A stretch of 64,000 nt of DNA from Uloborus plumipes (Eukaryota; Arthropoda; Arachnida; Araneae; Uloboridae): assembly GCA_038373865.1 (NCBI GenBank), contig JAXGGA010003874.1:1-64000 (forward strand), given 5' to 3'. The translations under genes and the position numbers were made by a program. A model generated the notes under the pieces. That model did no database searches. It was given only the letters and a program-made list of their open reading frames with translations, and was not told where the DNA came from. Below, in pieces: positions 22,667 through 34,843 of the stretch. Position 1 is the first letter of the stretch, and each line of letters starts with the position of its first letter.

Positions 22667-25600
22667 TAGGGGTGCGACATCGAAGGCAAAACATCGATGT
22701 TTCAAGACATCGATGTTTCGAAATTAAGACATCGATGGTATTGATACATCGACCAAAAAACATCGATGTTCTCAAACATCGATGTTTCAAAACATCGATC
22801 TTTTTTTATGAAAATTACTTACACATTTAAATGTACAGTAATACAGTAACTCCCAAATACCATTGCGCCTCTTTATATCACTCAATTAGATTTATCTTTT
22901 GTCTTCTGTAAAACATCATCCGTATTAGTCCGAGAGCCAGTAACAGATATATATGACCAAGTTCCTCTCAAGTGATAATTAGTAAAACGCAGCAGAAAAT
23001 CGAACTATGAAGCCTCGTGAATGTCAGCTGAGGCTCGGTGGGGGGGATAAGCAGTTGGAACCTCCCAAGCTTGAAGAAAAAAAAAAAAAAATTCAGTCAT
23101 TTCCTCTCGCCTAAAAATTTACCAGATGATAGCTTATATGTAACTATTGATAAATATATACGTCAGCTGGCTGTATCTCGGTGGAAAAATTGTCAGCTGA
23201 TACTTTGAAGGTCGTTACGTAGAAGTTAGCTAGAAGCATTTACTGACTACACTGTTCGACAAAAAAAAAACCTTGAAAATGCTTCTGGTATTTTGAAGGC
23301 TGATTCTTATGTAAAATGACCCCCTGAATCCGAATATGACCCCCGTTTTCCCCCATCACGTCCCAATTTTTTTTAAAACGCCCCCCCCCTTTTTTTTTCA
23401 TTTTTCCTTAGTTTCAGGGCTATTATTTTTTTTTTTGGAGGGGAAAGGAGCCTTATATTCACCAATAAATTTTTTTGGATGTCAAGAGAGACTCAAAGTT
23501 TAAAATCATGAGCACCGAGAAAAAAATCGGGGAACTTGGGGGGGGGGGGGCGTGGCCACCCAAAATATTTGAAAAATCACCAAAAACGATCTTTTTATTC
23601 TAGTTTCTTTAAAAAGACCTTTAAAACATTTTTTTCGGTGCAGAACCAGAGTATAGGATCCGCTCCTATGGCTCCTGGGTCAGAAAAAATTTTCACGCTG
23701 TAAAATTAAAAAAAAAAAAATAAAATAATGCTTTAAAAATCGCACTTTGCACTCGAGTTTTAAAGCAGGTCTTCAGCCAAAAAAAAAACAAAATTGTGGC
23801 TGATTCTTATGTCAAATGACCCCCTATTTCCAAATATGACCTCAGTTTCCCCCCTCCACCCCCTCTTTCCAGAGAGTCCCCCCCCCCAATTCAGAGTCAT
23901 TTTACTAATTCGGAGGGGAAAAGTACATTACGTAACCGGTTAACATAATTCTAAAAGGCAACAGAGGTTCAAAGTTCAAAATCATGTACATGTGTACCAA
24001 AAATATAAACTAGGGCGGTATACCTCCCCCCTCCCCCCCCCCAAAAAAAAAGAAAAGAAAATTCAATACTCTGATTTTTCACAAAAAAAAAAAAAAAAAA
24101 GGTTTAAAAACGTCTCTTAGAAAAACAAGAAAAGAAGATTTTTTTTTTTTTGGGGGGGGGGGTACACCGCCCTAGTTTATATTTTTGGTACACATGTACA
24201 TGATTTTGAACTTTGAACCTCTGTTGCCTTTTAGAATTATGTTAACGGGTTACGTAATGTACTTTTCCCCTCCGAATTAGTAAAATGACTCTGAATTGGG
24301 GGGGGGGGACTCTCTGGAAAGAGGGGGTGGAGGGGGGAAACTGAGGTCATATTTGGAAATAGGGGGTCATTTGACATAAGAATCAGCCACAATTTTGTTT
24401 TTTTTTTTTGGCCGAAGACCTGCTTTAAAACTCGAGTGCAAAGTGCGATTTTTAAAGCATTATTTTATTTTTTTTTTTTAAATTTTACAGCGTGAAAATT
24501 TTTTCTGACCCAGGAGCCATAGGAACGGATCCTATACTCTGGTTCTGCACCGAAAAAAATGTTTTAAAGGTCTTTTTAAAGAAACTAGAATAAAAAGATC
24601 GTTTTTGGTGATTTTTCAAATATTTTGGGGGGCCACGCCCCCCCCCCCCCAAGTTCCCCGATTTTTTTCTCGGTGCTCATGATTTTAAACTTTGAGTCTC
24701 TCTTGACCTTCAAAAAAATTTATTGGTGAATATAAGGCTCCTTTCCCCTCCAAAAAAAATATAATAGCCCTGAAACTAAGGAAAAATGAAAAAAAAAGGG
24801 GGGGCGTTTTAAAAAAAAATTGGGACGTGATGGGGGAAAACGGGGGTCATATTCGGATTCAGGGGGTCATTTTACATAAGAATCAGCCTTCAAAATACCA
24901 GAAGCATTTTCAAGGTTTTTTTTTGTCGAACAGTGTAGTCAGTAAATGCTTCTAGCTAACTTCTACGCAACGACCTTCAAAGTATCAGCTGACAATTTTT
25001 CCACCGAGATACAGCCAGCTGACGTATATATTTATCAATAGTTACATATAAGCTATCATCTGGTAAATTTTTAGGCGAGAGGAAATGACTGAATTTTTTT
25101 TTTTTTCTTCAAGCTTGGGAGGTTCCAACTACTCATCCCCCCCACTGTGCCGCAGCTGACGGTCATAGGGCTTTATGATACTGTTGTCTGATGCGTATGG
25201 CCAATTATCTATCGAGAGGAAATAATTAACCAAATTTTCACCTGGCTCTCGGACTATATGATATCGATATCAATTACAGAAAACTTTTTTAGTGAGATAG
25301 ATACTGCAACTGTTGATTAACTGCATAACTTTTATTCATCGCATATTTTAAGGATTTTTTTTTTTTTTTTTTGAAATGTAAAACACCGTTATCGAAAAAA
25401 AGTTCTGTAGCAAAACAAAAATAACAATATTTAAAAATCGTTGACCGGTAGTAATTTAATAATCATCGGTAGTAATTTAAAAAAAAAAACTATTTCAATA
25501 CGATAGATATTGCAACTGTTAACGATGAATCTTTTTTATTGCATATTTTTATTGCTTTTTTCTGAAATGTAAAACAGACATCGAAAGAAAGAAAAACATC

Positions 25601-26120
25601 GAACTAGAAACAGTGACCATTAAAAGACATCGACCTTAAAACATCGATGGTAACTATCAAAAACGTCTTCTAACGATATTGATAGTGTAACGGCTGATTA
25701 ACAATATAACTTTTGGCCGCATATCTTGATGATTTTTTTTTTTTTTTTTGCTGAAATATAAAACATTTACATAAAGAATAATAATGACATAAATAAAATT
25801 AAAAAAAAAAATGCCGAAAGCAAATTAGAAATGTTTTAGAAACATAGAGAGCAAAACATCGATAATAATCATAGAAAATGTTTTCTAATGATATATACAC
25901 TGAAACTTCTGATTAAGGATGAAAACTTCTTAATACATCTGTATATCGCATATTTTTATCAAGCCTTTTTTGCTGGATTATAAAACATTGACATCGAAAA
26001 AAACATCGAACCCAAAACATCGATGTTTGGAAAATATCGACCCTCAAACATCGATGGTAAAAACATCGATGGTAAAAACATCGATGTTTCCAAAACATCG
26101 ACATCGATGTCGCAGCCCTA
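22667..26120. mobile_element. hAT-type element with ACATCGATGTT arrays, carrying a nested palindromic element
   Basis: Ends are TAGGGGTGCGACATCGA (left) and TCGATGTCGCAGCCCTA (right). An exact 8-bp duplication CTACACTC flanks it (22659-22666 and 26121-26128). Both ends carry dense ACATCGATGTT motifs within about 150 bases. It is the same family as 27414-28499 in the opposite orientation. Removing the nested element 22926-25256 leaves about 1.12 kb, close to the 1086 bp of the other copy. It lies just upstream of the GTPase exon, in that gene's intron. No transposase was found. Confidence 0.92.
22926..25256. mobile_element. 2.3 kb palindromic (foldback) element nested in the hAT
   Basis: Two arms of about 1.1 kb mirror each other around about 24093. 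For example, the left-arm motif TAAACTAGGGCGGTATACC returns as the inverse near 24165-24183. The termini are TAGTCCGAGAGCCAG and its inverse CTGGCTCTCGGACTA. A TAT trinucleotide flanks both ends. The sister hAT copy (27414-28499) has the unoccupied site CCGTATGAT, confirming insertion with a TAT duplication. Outer arm portions are diverged while inner portions are almost identical. Arms contain G/C homopolymer runs. No open frame of note. Confidence 0.85.
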
Positions 26121-26688
26121 CTACACTCCGACCACTTTACCAATAACCGGCATGTGAAATATTCTGTGAGGAAAATTGTGACTTCAAAGAAGTTACTCTA
26201 AAATAAATTTGCTGCCATGTCTAGGGGTGCCAGTGCCTCACAAGGAGGGTGGACTTCTAATAAGACAGCATACAAGTGCATTTCTTTTATTTACACACAG
26301 ACACATACACACACAAGAAACATTTACATCACTAGAGAGAGAAAAAAAACTACCCAAGATACCGATGGGAATCGAATCCACAAACTCAGCTTAAAAATGA
26401 GTGGCGTGGGTTAATGTTATGAATGCAAAACCGAAATTTCTAAATGTGGTAATAATTTTACTTTGGATGTTACATATTTTTCTTAAAATTATTTAGTTGA
26501 ATATACTAAGTACAAAAATATAATGACAGTAAGCAAGATCAAAGGCTCTCGTCCTTTTTTTTGGGGGGGGGGGGCTGTATCTCTCTTAATCACCATCGAA
26601 TTTGGTCGTGAATCTCTCCATGCGTACAACTGCATCAGGGTTTTAAGTTTTGCCTTGAGTAAGTTTATCGGAAACTAGCAAATAACTG

Positions 26689-29654
26689 CAAGGCTTCACT
26701 AGATAGCGTTTTATACAGGCTGCTTCATTTGATCAAAATCCTTGGGATAAAAACGGTAGTCCTTGTTCAGCGACATCTGTCGAATTTCATGGCAACTAAC
26801 ATTAATAACAAATCAGATAATAAAAGACAAAATTAAAAGTTAATTTGTTGGCGAGCATTTTACAATTTGGCATTCAATTCTATTTTAGTATATTTTAACG
26901 TCATTTAATAGCTCGTTCGATTTGTTGGTTTATTCTGCATTTTAACGGCTTGTTTTAATTAGTTAGCGAATTATTTTTCATTTTAATTGATTCTAATTAT
27001 TAATTAACTATAAAACGACACTAGCATCGCAGAGCGATAAATGGCGATTTTGGAATGATAGTTCTATCAAAACTTTTGATGAGTTTAGATGGTCAAATTA
27101 ATTTATTTGGCGATTTTTTTACATTTTAATGGACATTTTGGAATGACTATGGCACTAATATCTTGAAAAGCACATCAAGAATTTGTTCTCCGTAAAGCTT
27201 TTGAGAATATTTCAATAACCGAGATCTTTGGTAGTATGTACGTTTCAGTTATAGGTACGTTTTTTAACTTGGCGATGTATTTTCTTACCACCTAAGCAAA
27301 GATTAAAATTTTAAGCTTGCATCGTCTTCATGGTTGCTTCTTTTCTCTTATTTTGCATTTTAATTTAAATTTCAATGATAATAATGGCTCGATATATTTA
27401 TTAAACTTATTATTAGGGCTGCGACATCGATGTCGATGTTTTGGAAACATCGATGTTTTTGCTAAAACATCGATGTTTTTATCATCGATGTTTGAGGGCC
27501 GATGTTTTTCCAACATCGATGTTTTGGGTTCGATGTTTTTTTCGATGTCGATGTTTTATAATCCAGCAAAAAAAGTTTGATAAAAATATGCGATAAGCAG
27601 ACGTATTAAGAAGTTTTCATCCTTAATCAGAAGTTTCAGTATTAATCTCATTTTCCATGATTATTATTATCGATGTTTTGCTCTCAATGTTTCTAAAACA
27701 TTTTTAATTTGCTTTCGCCGTTTTTTTTTAAATAATTTTTTAAAATTTTATTTATTTTCTTATTATTCTTTATGTCAATGTTTTATATTTCAGCAAAAAA
27801 AAATAAAATAAATAAATCACAAAGATATGCGGCAAAAGTTACATCGTTAATCAGCCGTTACACTATTAATCTCGTTAGAAGACGTTTTTGATAGTTACCA
27901 GCGATGTTTTAAGGTCGATGTTTTTTAATGATCACTGTTTTTTTTTCTTTCGATGTCTGTTTTACACTTCAGCAAAAAGCAAGAAAAATATGCAATAAAA
28001 AAGATTCATCTTTAACAAATGCAATATCTATCGCATTGAAATAAAGTTTTTTTTTTTAATTATTAACGATGATTTGCGGTCAACAATTTTTAAAAATCGT
28101 TGTTTTTGTTTTGCTTTTGAATTTTTTTTCGATAACGGTGTTTTAAATTTCAGCAAAAAAAGTATAATAAAAATATGCGATAAATAAAAATAACAGTTAA
28201 TCAAAAGTTACAGTATCTATCTCACTAAAAAAGTGTTATATAATTGACATCGATATCATACGGTTGATGTTTTTCAGGAGACGAAAGATAAATCTAATTG
28301 AGTGATATAAAAATGCGAATTGTATTGGGGAGTTACTGTATTACTGTACATTTAAATGTTTAAGCAATTTATATAAAAAAAGATCGATGTTTTGAAACAT
28401 CGATGTTTTTTGGTCGATGTATCAATACCATCGATGTCTGTATTTCGATACATCGATGTCTTGAAACATCGATGTTTTACCTTCGATGTCGCACCCCTAC
28501 TTATTATGTTACATGCTAATGGAGCTTTTAAAGTTGATTTGGCGAGTTTTTTAATAAGAATTCTCACATTATTTCGCAGCTTTTTTTCAGTTGGCCCATT
28601 ATTTTACTTTCAAGTATTAAACGTATGTGTGAAATTAGAAACAAAAAAAGGGAAGATTTCGGTGATTGGAAGTCTGGTTATCTTTCCCTATTGGCGTTAA
28701 ATCTTTGTGGCCAATTTATGAGCGAGGGAAATACTTCCTTCGCAAACATAAACTAAAGAGCAACAAAATAAAGTAATTATCGCCAAAAATTTGGCAACCA
28801 CAGCAGATTCCCAATTCTCGAAATATTATCAATGTGTGAAATTTAACATAAAAAGAATATTACCTTTTAATGTTGTGTAAATGAAAACAAAATTTTACAG
28901 TTGGTCGTCGTAATATTGTAGTTTTGTTTATTTTTTTCGTACTTGTATTGCTCTTTAGTTCCAAACGATTATATATGCTCATTTCATTTTTACTAAAGAA
29001 ATTAATATGTTTTGTTGTCAATCGTCTTTCCGTTAAACACCATCGCTTCATTACTGTACATTTCATTCTGGGGCATCAAAATGAAATGTCTCTACGAATA
29101 GATTCGCCATTTATCGCTCTGATGGGTCAACGCTATCAAAATGAACATCTGAGCTTTTGCGTAGTAATTAAGATCGTGTGAGCAACAATAATGAAACGAA
29201 ATAGTAAATAGAACAATATTATTTCATTACTACATTTTTATTTATCGGCTGCGAAGAAAAGCGTATATTTTATTAATGCAGAGACGTCAAAATTGAACGC
29301 CATTGCTATATGTTGCTAATTCGAAGAAAGTAAACAATGAATGAATGTCGTATGACTGAATCATGAGTTGCGACCAACTTTACCTGAAAAGGGAATTTAC
29401 TTCCCCTAAAAAGCAGTACTAATAAGGCCTTCAGCATCAATTCACTCTGTACTCCACTTCAGTTAACTATATCAATATTTTTTAACCCTAAAAGATAGGA
29501 TAAACATCACTTTTTACAGCAGAAACAACGTGCTAATAAATGTAAACAAACATTTGGATGGTCCTTGTTCAGCGCTCTCTAGCGGGCAAATCTTTACCAT
29601 TGATGTTTTGAGTAATGAAGCAGCCTGTATAAAACGCTATCTAGTGAAGCCTTG
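26689..29654. mobile_element. 3 kb inverted-repeat element with a nested hAT
   Basis: Inverted ends share a block of about 40 bases: CAAGGCTTCACTAGATAGCG and onward to CTGCTTCATT, mirrored at 29612-29654. The 7-base direct repeat ATAACTG flanks both ends (26682-26688 and 29655-29661). Further in, GTCCTTGTTCAGCG is also mirrored. The interior is AT-rich with repeated TTGGCGA segments and no recognised transposase. The nested hAT 27414-28499 accounts for about 1.1 kb. The superfamily is not assigned, because a 7-base duplication may be an 8-9-base one with a mismatch. Confidence 0.75.
27414..28499. mobile_element. hAT-type element, second copy of the ACATCGATG family
   Basis: Ends are TAGGGCTGCGACATCGATG (left) and CATCGAT-motif sequence ending TCGCACCCCTA (right). 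An exact 8-bp duplication CTTATTAT flanks it (27406-27413 and 28500-28507). It is inverted relative to 22667-26120 and lacks the nested palindrome, so it supplies the empty site. Frames of 60-100 codons here are translations of the CATCGATGTTTT repeats and are not genes. Confidence 0.92.
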
Positions 29655-29731
29655 ATAACTGTAATCGGAAACCAATAATCACGGAGTAGAAAGAAGGAGA
29701 GAAATGTTCTACGGATGCGCTAGTTTGAAAT

Positions 29732-30593
29732 TGGCAACGAATTCTCACCCGCCGCCAGAGGACGCTAGCTGAAACGCTCCCTATCTCCTACGGGAATCAA
29801 TGTAAATGATACTGAATCTGTCATCTTTTTAAATGCTGCTATGGGAAACAAAAATTTTTTTTTTCAACTGGATTTTGGTGTAAACCATCGATTAACATTA
29901 TGAACTAAATATGACTTTGATCCCACTGAAATTTTGCCGTATTTTTTAAGAAAGATGTTTAATCGACGGCATCTAGCTACTTGCCAAATTTGACATATAT
30001 GCGACTGTATGTGACATTTTCTTTGCATTGTACTATATAATTTTTGCTGAGAATCAGTTCTCTAAATTGTTCATAAATTAAGCATGAGGCAAAAAATTAA
30101 TTATGTCAGAATTTAATTTTGTTTTTAATTAAATATATTTAGTACACAAAATAATTATTAGTTTAAATATATTTATTAAATATATTTAGTTCATAATGTT
30201 AATCGATGGTTTGAGCAAAATTCCAATTTAAAAAAAAATATTCTTGCCAACAGCAGTCTTTAAAAATGACAGATTCTGTTAGATTTGCAAGTTGGTAAGT
30301 GCATTCGATTAAACCTATTTCTCAGATTCTGTTAGATTTGCAAGTTGGTAAGTGCATTCGATTAAACCTATTTCTCAAAGAATACGGCACCTATTTTCGT
30401 GGGATGAAAATCATATTTAATTCATAATGTCAATCGAAGATTTACACCAAAATCCAGTTGAAAAAAAATTTTTTTCTTCCCCATAGCAGCATTTAAAAAG
30501 ATGACAGATTCAGTATCATTTACATTGATTCCCGTAGGAGATAGGGAGCGTTTCAGCTAGCGTCCTCTGGCGGCGGTTGAGAATTCGTTGCCA
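29732..30593. mobile_element. Foldback element, 862 bp
   Basis: The termini TGGCAACGAATTCTC and GAGAATTCGTTGCCA are exact inverses. The mirrored arms continue through GCCGCCAGAGGACGCTAGC, GAAACGCTCCCTATCTCC and ACTGAATCTGTCATC. The right half holds an additional diverged arm segment (30190-30285) and a 53-base tandem duplication. No clear target duplication is visible. It lies 77 bases from the end of the 26689-29654 element. Confidence 0.8.
30270..30375 (+). repeat. 53-base exact tandem duplication
   Basis: The unit starting CAGATTCTGTTAGATTTGCA (30270-30322) is repeated at once at 30323-30375 without a visible difference. The lack of divergence inside an otherwise diverged foldback indicates a recent duplication. 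Confidence 0.9.
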
Positions 30594-30637
30594 CTTTTAG
30601 ATAGCAGAGATTTAGCTCCTCCTCTTTAAGCTCCTTG

Positions 30638-31092
30638 TTTCCGTTGATAAAATAATTCATTTTATCTCTCTTTTCAAACAAATTTTATTCTCGAGCTCAA
30701 CCATTTTAGAATCGTTTGGCTTGCTTTACTGAAGGTAAGCCTTGAATTCCGGGATTCTAAAAACAATTGTTACATCTCTCCTGATGATCGTAGAAACTTC
30801 GAAAAAACTTCATTTTGTGCAGAAAATTTCAAGCTTTCGAATGACATAAGACTTGAAAATGTGTATGAAATATTTCTTCCCTATTTTATCGAATTTCCGC
30901 TAAGAATTCAAATAGAAAAAGAACGAAATGGAATTTTCGAAAAATCGCTTCGAGGTGCAAAACTACATGCTACAAACTAATTTTGTACCAAGTGGCATGA
31001 AAATCGACCGAACGGTTTTGGCGCTACGCGCGTAACAGACAGACAGAAAGAAGGACAGACAGAACCACCTTCAGCTTTATTATTAGTAGAGA
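30638..31092 (-). mobile_element. Helitron fragment B (5' part only)
   Basis: Inverse copy of the first 455 bases of Helitron C. Its 5' end TCTCTACTAATAATAAAGC reads on the - strand from 31092 and is preceded by A. Homology ends at about 30638 (after TTTATCAACGGAAA on the - strand), so the 3' part and CTAG end are missing. Confidence 0.8.
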
Positions 31093-31217
31093 TTTTATGC
31101 TTCATAGTTGATTCATTTGTTTCCCAAAGCTATAATTTTTATTTACACTAAATATTCCATAAAAAAATTGGTAACAATTTAAAAGTTACTCCCTAATACA
31201 TGATGAGATCATCTCTA

Positions 31218-33338
31218 TCTCTACTAATAATAAAGCTGAAAGTTTGTCTTTCTTTCTTTCTTTCTTTCCTTCTGTCTGTCTGTCTGTTACGCGCGTAGCG
31301 CCAAAACCGTTCGGTCGATTTTCATGCCACTTGGTACAAAATTAGTTTGTAGCATGTAGTTTTGCACCTCGAAGCGATTTTTCGAAAATTCCATTTCGTT
31401 CTTTTTCTATTCGAATTCTTAGCGGAAATTCGATAAAATAGGGAAGAAATATTTCATACACATTTTCAAGTCTTATGTCATTCGAAAGCTTGAAATTTTC
31501 TGCACAAAATGAAGTTTTTTCGAAGTTTCTACGATCATCAGGAGAGATGTAACAATTGTTTTTAGAATCCCGGAATTCAAGGCTTACCTTCAGTAAAGCA
31601 AGCCAAACGATTCTAAAATGGTTCAGCTCGATAATAAAATTTGTTTGAAAAGAAAGATGAAAAGAATTATTTTATCAACGGAAATCAACTTTTCATGTTG
31701 TTACCATGGTTACGTGTTCATACGTATTTTTGTTTCGTTCTTCTTCCAGCGTCGCCAGACGTAGTATTTTTGATACTACGGTAATATTTTTTCGGCCCAA
31801 ATAAGGAGCGTAGTATTTTTCCGGCAACCCTGTTTCCAATATACTAATGACTTAATTAAAAGATTTGGCGGATTTTTTTTTTTTTTTTTTTCATTTTCAT
31901 AGATTTCGCATTTTGGCAACATTGATTTTGGCGACGTTTAGAAACAGTATTACTTTGTAATTTTTTTTTAGAGGAGGCGTAGTATTTATTTGTTTCAATT
32001 CTCTGGCAACCCTGTCTTTTCCGGGTGAAAATGCTTTGGGACATTACTTGGCGCGTTTTTGCGTGTCTCGCGGAAGTGAAAGCTTCGAGAGAAACTACGC
32101 AAAATAGCCAGGGTTACCACGCTTGGCCAACGCCTCCTAAATACTAAATGCCTGAAACTTCCCGGGGCTTAGCACAGAGTAAGATTTCATTCTAGGTTCA
32201 CGATACACTGCCATCTACCAGAGTTCTTCGAGAAAGAGAAATTAACGATTGGTTCATTTCTAAATTTAAATTTAAAAATTAACCAATCAAAAAATTTAAC
32301 TCGAATATTGTTTGGATCCATCGCCAATAGCTGAAAAGTTCCCTTGCTTCACGATACACTGCCATCTACCGGAGTTCTTCCAAAAATTAACGATTGGTTC
32401 ATTTCTGAATTTAAATTTAAAAATTAACCAATCGAAAAATAACAACGACATCATCGGATTGCCGCAAGGTGGCGTTTAATGTTGAACCCATCTCTACGGT
32501 AGCGAAGCAAATGTTCATTTAGTATTTAGGAGGCGTTGGCTTGGCGCGCCTATCGCCCATTTAGCGAGAAAAGGGTACCTAAAGCACAGATTAACCAAAT
32601 ATCGTATGAATTGCGTTATTGCATCGTTCATTTTGTTTTTAAAGCTAGGAAATAAAACTTTCTTCTTCTTTTAAACTTTGGTAAGATTTCTGTTGGTTTC
32701 TGTGAGCAACAAAATTGTTCTTATTTTCTCTTTTGGCTTATTTTTGTACATCTTCCCTTGGGGTTGCATTCGAATGTTCCAAGGGGGTGTTTTACCCCTT
32801 TTATGGAGTAAATCAGTGTTCATTTCAATGCAGACAAAAGTGATATGAATTGGCCCGACCACTTGGCAATATATCGCCAAGCTTTTGGTCGTCAAGCATT
32901 TGCCGCCAATTTGGCGACATATCACCAAGTTGGCGAAAAAAATTGCTTTCTTTTTATATTTGGACTCAATTTGGCGCTATTGGCGATATTTTGCGAAAAA
33001 TCCACTGAATGATGTTAAAATCGGCGATATTTAGGAGATTAATCATTGTGAAACATTTTTTTTTTTTTTTTGCATTGTTTCGCGGCAAACTAGAGATATA
33101 AATGTTTGAACTGTTATCTTGCTCACTCCAAGCACTATTTTAGCACTTAAGGCATCTACTAAGAAATTTACACATAAAAATTAAGTAGCGTGGGGTCCAT
33201 ACCAGATTTTTATATCATACTTTGAAGAAATTATAGTTGAATTACAACTAAAATAGAGCATTTCTTCTGCTATATCAATTATTTTACAAATGAAATTTTT
33301 ATTTTATACCACGGGCAAAGCCGTGCGGGTACCGCTAG
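31218..33338 (+). mobile_element. Helitron copy C, complete ends
   Basis: The 5' end TCTCTACTAATAATAAAGC follows A (31217). The 3' end GGTACCGCTAG precedes T (33339) and follows the hairpin CACGG-GCAAAG-CCGTG. There is no terminal inverted repeat. The sequence is close to copy A throughout, including ACCGTTCGGTCGATTTTCAT near the start. A 414-bp MITE interrupts it at 32126-32539. It is non-autonomous: no Rep or helicase motifs were seen. Confidence 0.88.
32126..32539. mobile_element. 414-bp MITE nested in Helitron C
   Basis: It has perfect 24-base terminal inverted repeats starting CCAACGCCTCCTAAATAC (32126-32149 and 32516-32539). The 5-base duplication CTTGG lies on each side (32121-32125 and 32540-32544). 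Helitron A has the unoccupied sequence CACGCTTGGCGCGCC (about 5220). Inside are two direct copies of a block starting CACGATACACTGCCATCTAC, each containing a small palindrome GATTGGTT...AACCAATC. The superfamily is not assigned. Confidence 0.9.
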
Positions 33339-33425
33339 TATGGAAATAAAGAAAAAAGAACATTTAATAAAAAGAAAATTTCAATACTAGGTAACAATCT
33401 TTGAAACTTGAATTTGTCAGATTTA

Positions 33426-33735
33426 GGCAGGGATTCAAGTGAAACAGCACTGCGATCGCTTCGAATGCAATCGCTACTGGAAGTGAATTACATTATCATC
33501 AGCTTAACTTGGCACTGACGTCACTACGAGCGGAGCCAATAAGAGCTCACAAGCAGTCGGCCATCTCTTATTCGCCAAGTAGGCTGTGACGTTTTATCTA
33601 GCTCGTTTTTCATAGGCAAACGTCACGATGAACGTTCTAATGTAATTCATTTCCAGTATCAAGAGACGTTCTAATGTAATTCATTTCCAGTAGCGATTGC
33701 AGTTTGCGATAGCCTGTTTCACTTGAATCCCTGCC
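33426..33735. mobile_element. 310-bp MITE with terminal inverted repeats and CRE/CCAAT motifs
   Basis: The termini GGCAGGGATTCAAGTGAAAC and its inverse GTTTCACTTGAATCCCTGCC match exactly over 20 bases. Inside are TGACGTCA (33516-33523) and CCAAT (33536-33540), and a duplicated segment GACGTTCTAATGTAATTC / GAACGTTCTAATGTAATTC. No exact target duplication is seen beyond AT-rich flanks. Confidence 0.8.
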
Positions 33736-34143
33736 ATAAATTCATTTCCACCTTCCCCCAGAGAAAATGTGCTTTAATCTAAGTTGTAAAGTCTGAAATT
33801 GTATATTTTACGTTTTTTGTAAACAGATAAAGAAGTCACATTTTTTAAAAACTAAAAGGGGAGGACGCTATTTGGAAGAAATAAGACCTTAATAATAATA
33901 AAAAAAAAGTTCCGATGTGAAAGGAGTAAGAGAACGTAAATTTAAATCCTCGTGCGCCATAAAACCTTGGCGAGCGTTGCTGCTGCCAAAACCTGCCAAG
34001 TTAAGGATCCGCTTAAACGAGCATAAAAGCAAAATTAAAAGCCGTAGACTGCTTTTACCGTGGTTTAATTTAGTGAAAATAACAAAATGAGTAAATGAAT
34101 ATCCTACAGCCCAGAAATAAACAAGTTATCTCCATATATTATT

Positions 34144-34803
34144 TCTCTAAGCCGAATCCTATACCCGGTCGAAACTCGCTCATTTCTTTATCGAATTGCA
34201 AGAAAATTTATGATTTTGAAGCTTATCCCGCGGGCTATTGACGAAAATTAGACCCACCCTCTAAAAAGTGTCGGTTCGTTTTTTATTCGAACTTCAATTT
34301 TTGGGCACAAAATTGACTCTATCTAGCGAAATAATTGTCGTATCGTCTCCATTTTGATTTCATTCGAAAGATTAAAAAAAATGCGTTCTTTAGAACGTTT
34401 CTCCGCTAGCGCCGCGTAACGAGAATCTCGAAAATCCACGTTTAAGCGACTTATAAGCGATTGAAGTTTGAAAAAGTTAAATTTTTTGCTCAACTGTTAA
34501 AATCGTTATACCATTGTTGCTCAAATCAATTTTAAATGCGACATTTCAAGCCAAGGCTTAGCTCGGTAAACCTTAATTGTAACTTTTATTGTTTCAAAAT
34601 ACTATGGTAGTTTTGCGATAACGTTAGTATTTAGTTTAGTAGTAGCCTTGGGTATTTGATTTTAATATAGGGTATCACTTTTGTAGTAGTTGTAAAAGTG
34701 AACGTGTCTTTGATCTCTTTGAAAAGTTGTCAGAACGACGGCAGTAGATGGCGATGTTGTGCAAATGAAGCCAATAAAAATTGTCGTATTAAATTTTAAG
34801 TTT

Positions 34804-34843
<40 letters not shown>

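Noticed and set aside
26350..26410. tRNA or tRNA-derived SINE (GGAATCGAATCC, T-loop-like on the - strand)
   Set aside because: Only a B-box-like phrase is visible; no A box, no cloverleaf and no tail could be fitted.
27317..28700. Frames of 60-100 codons rich in 'HRCF/SMF' patterns
   Set aside because: They are translations of CATCGATGTTTT repeats at the ends of the hAT element, on both strands.
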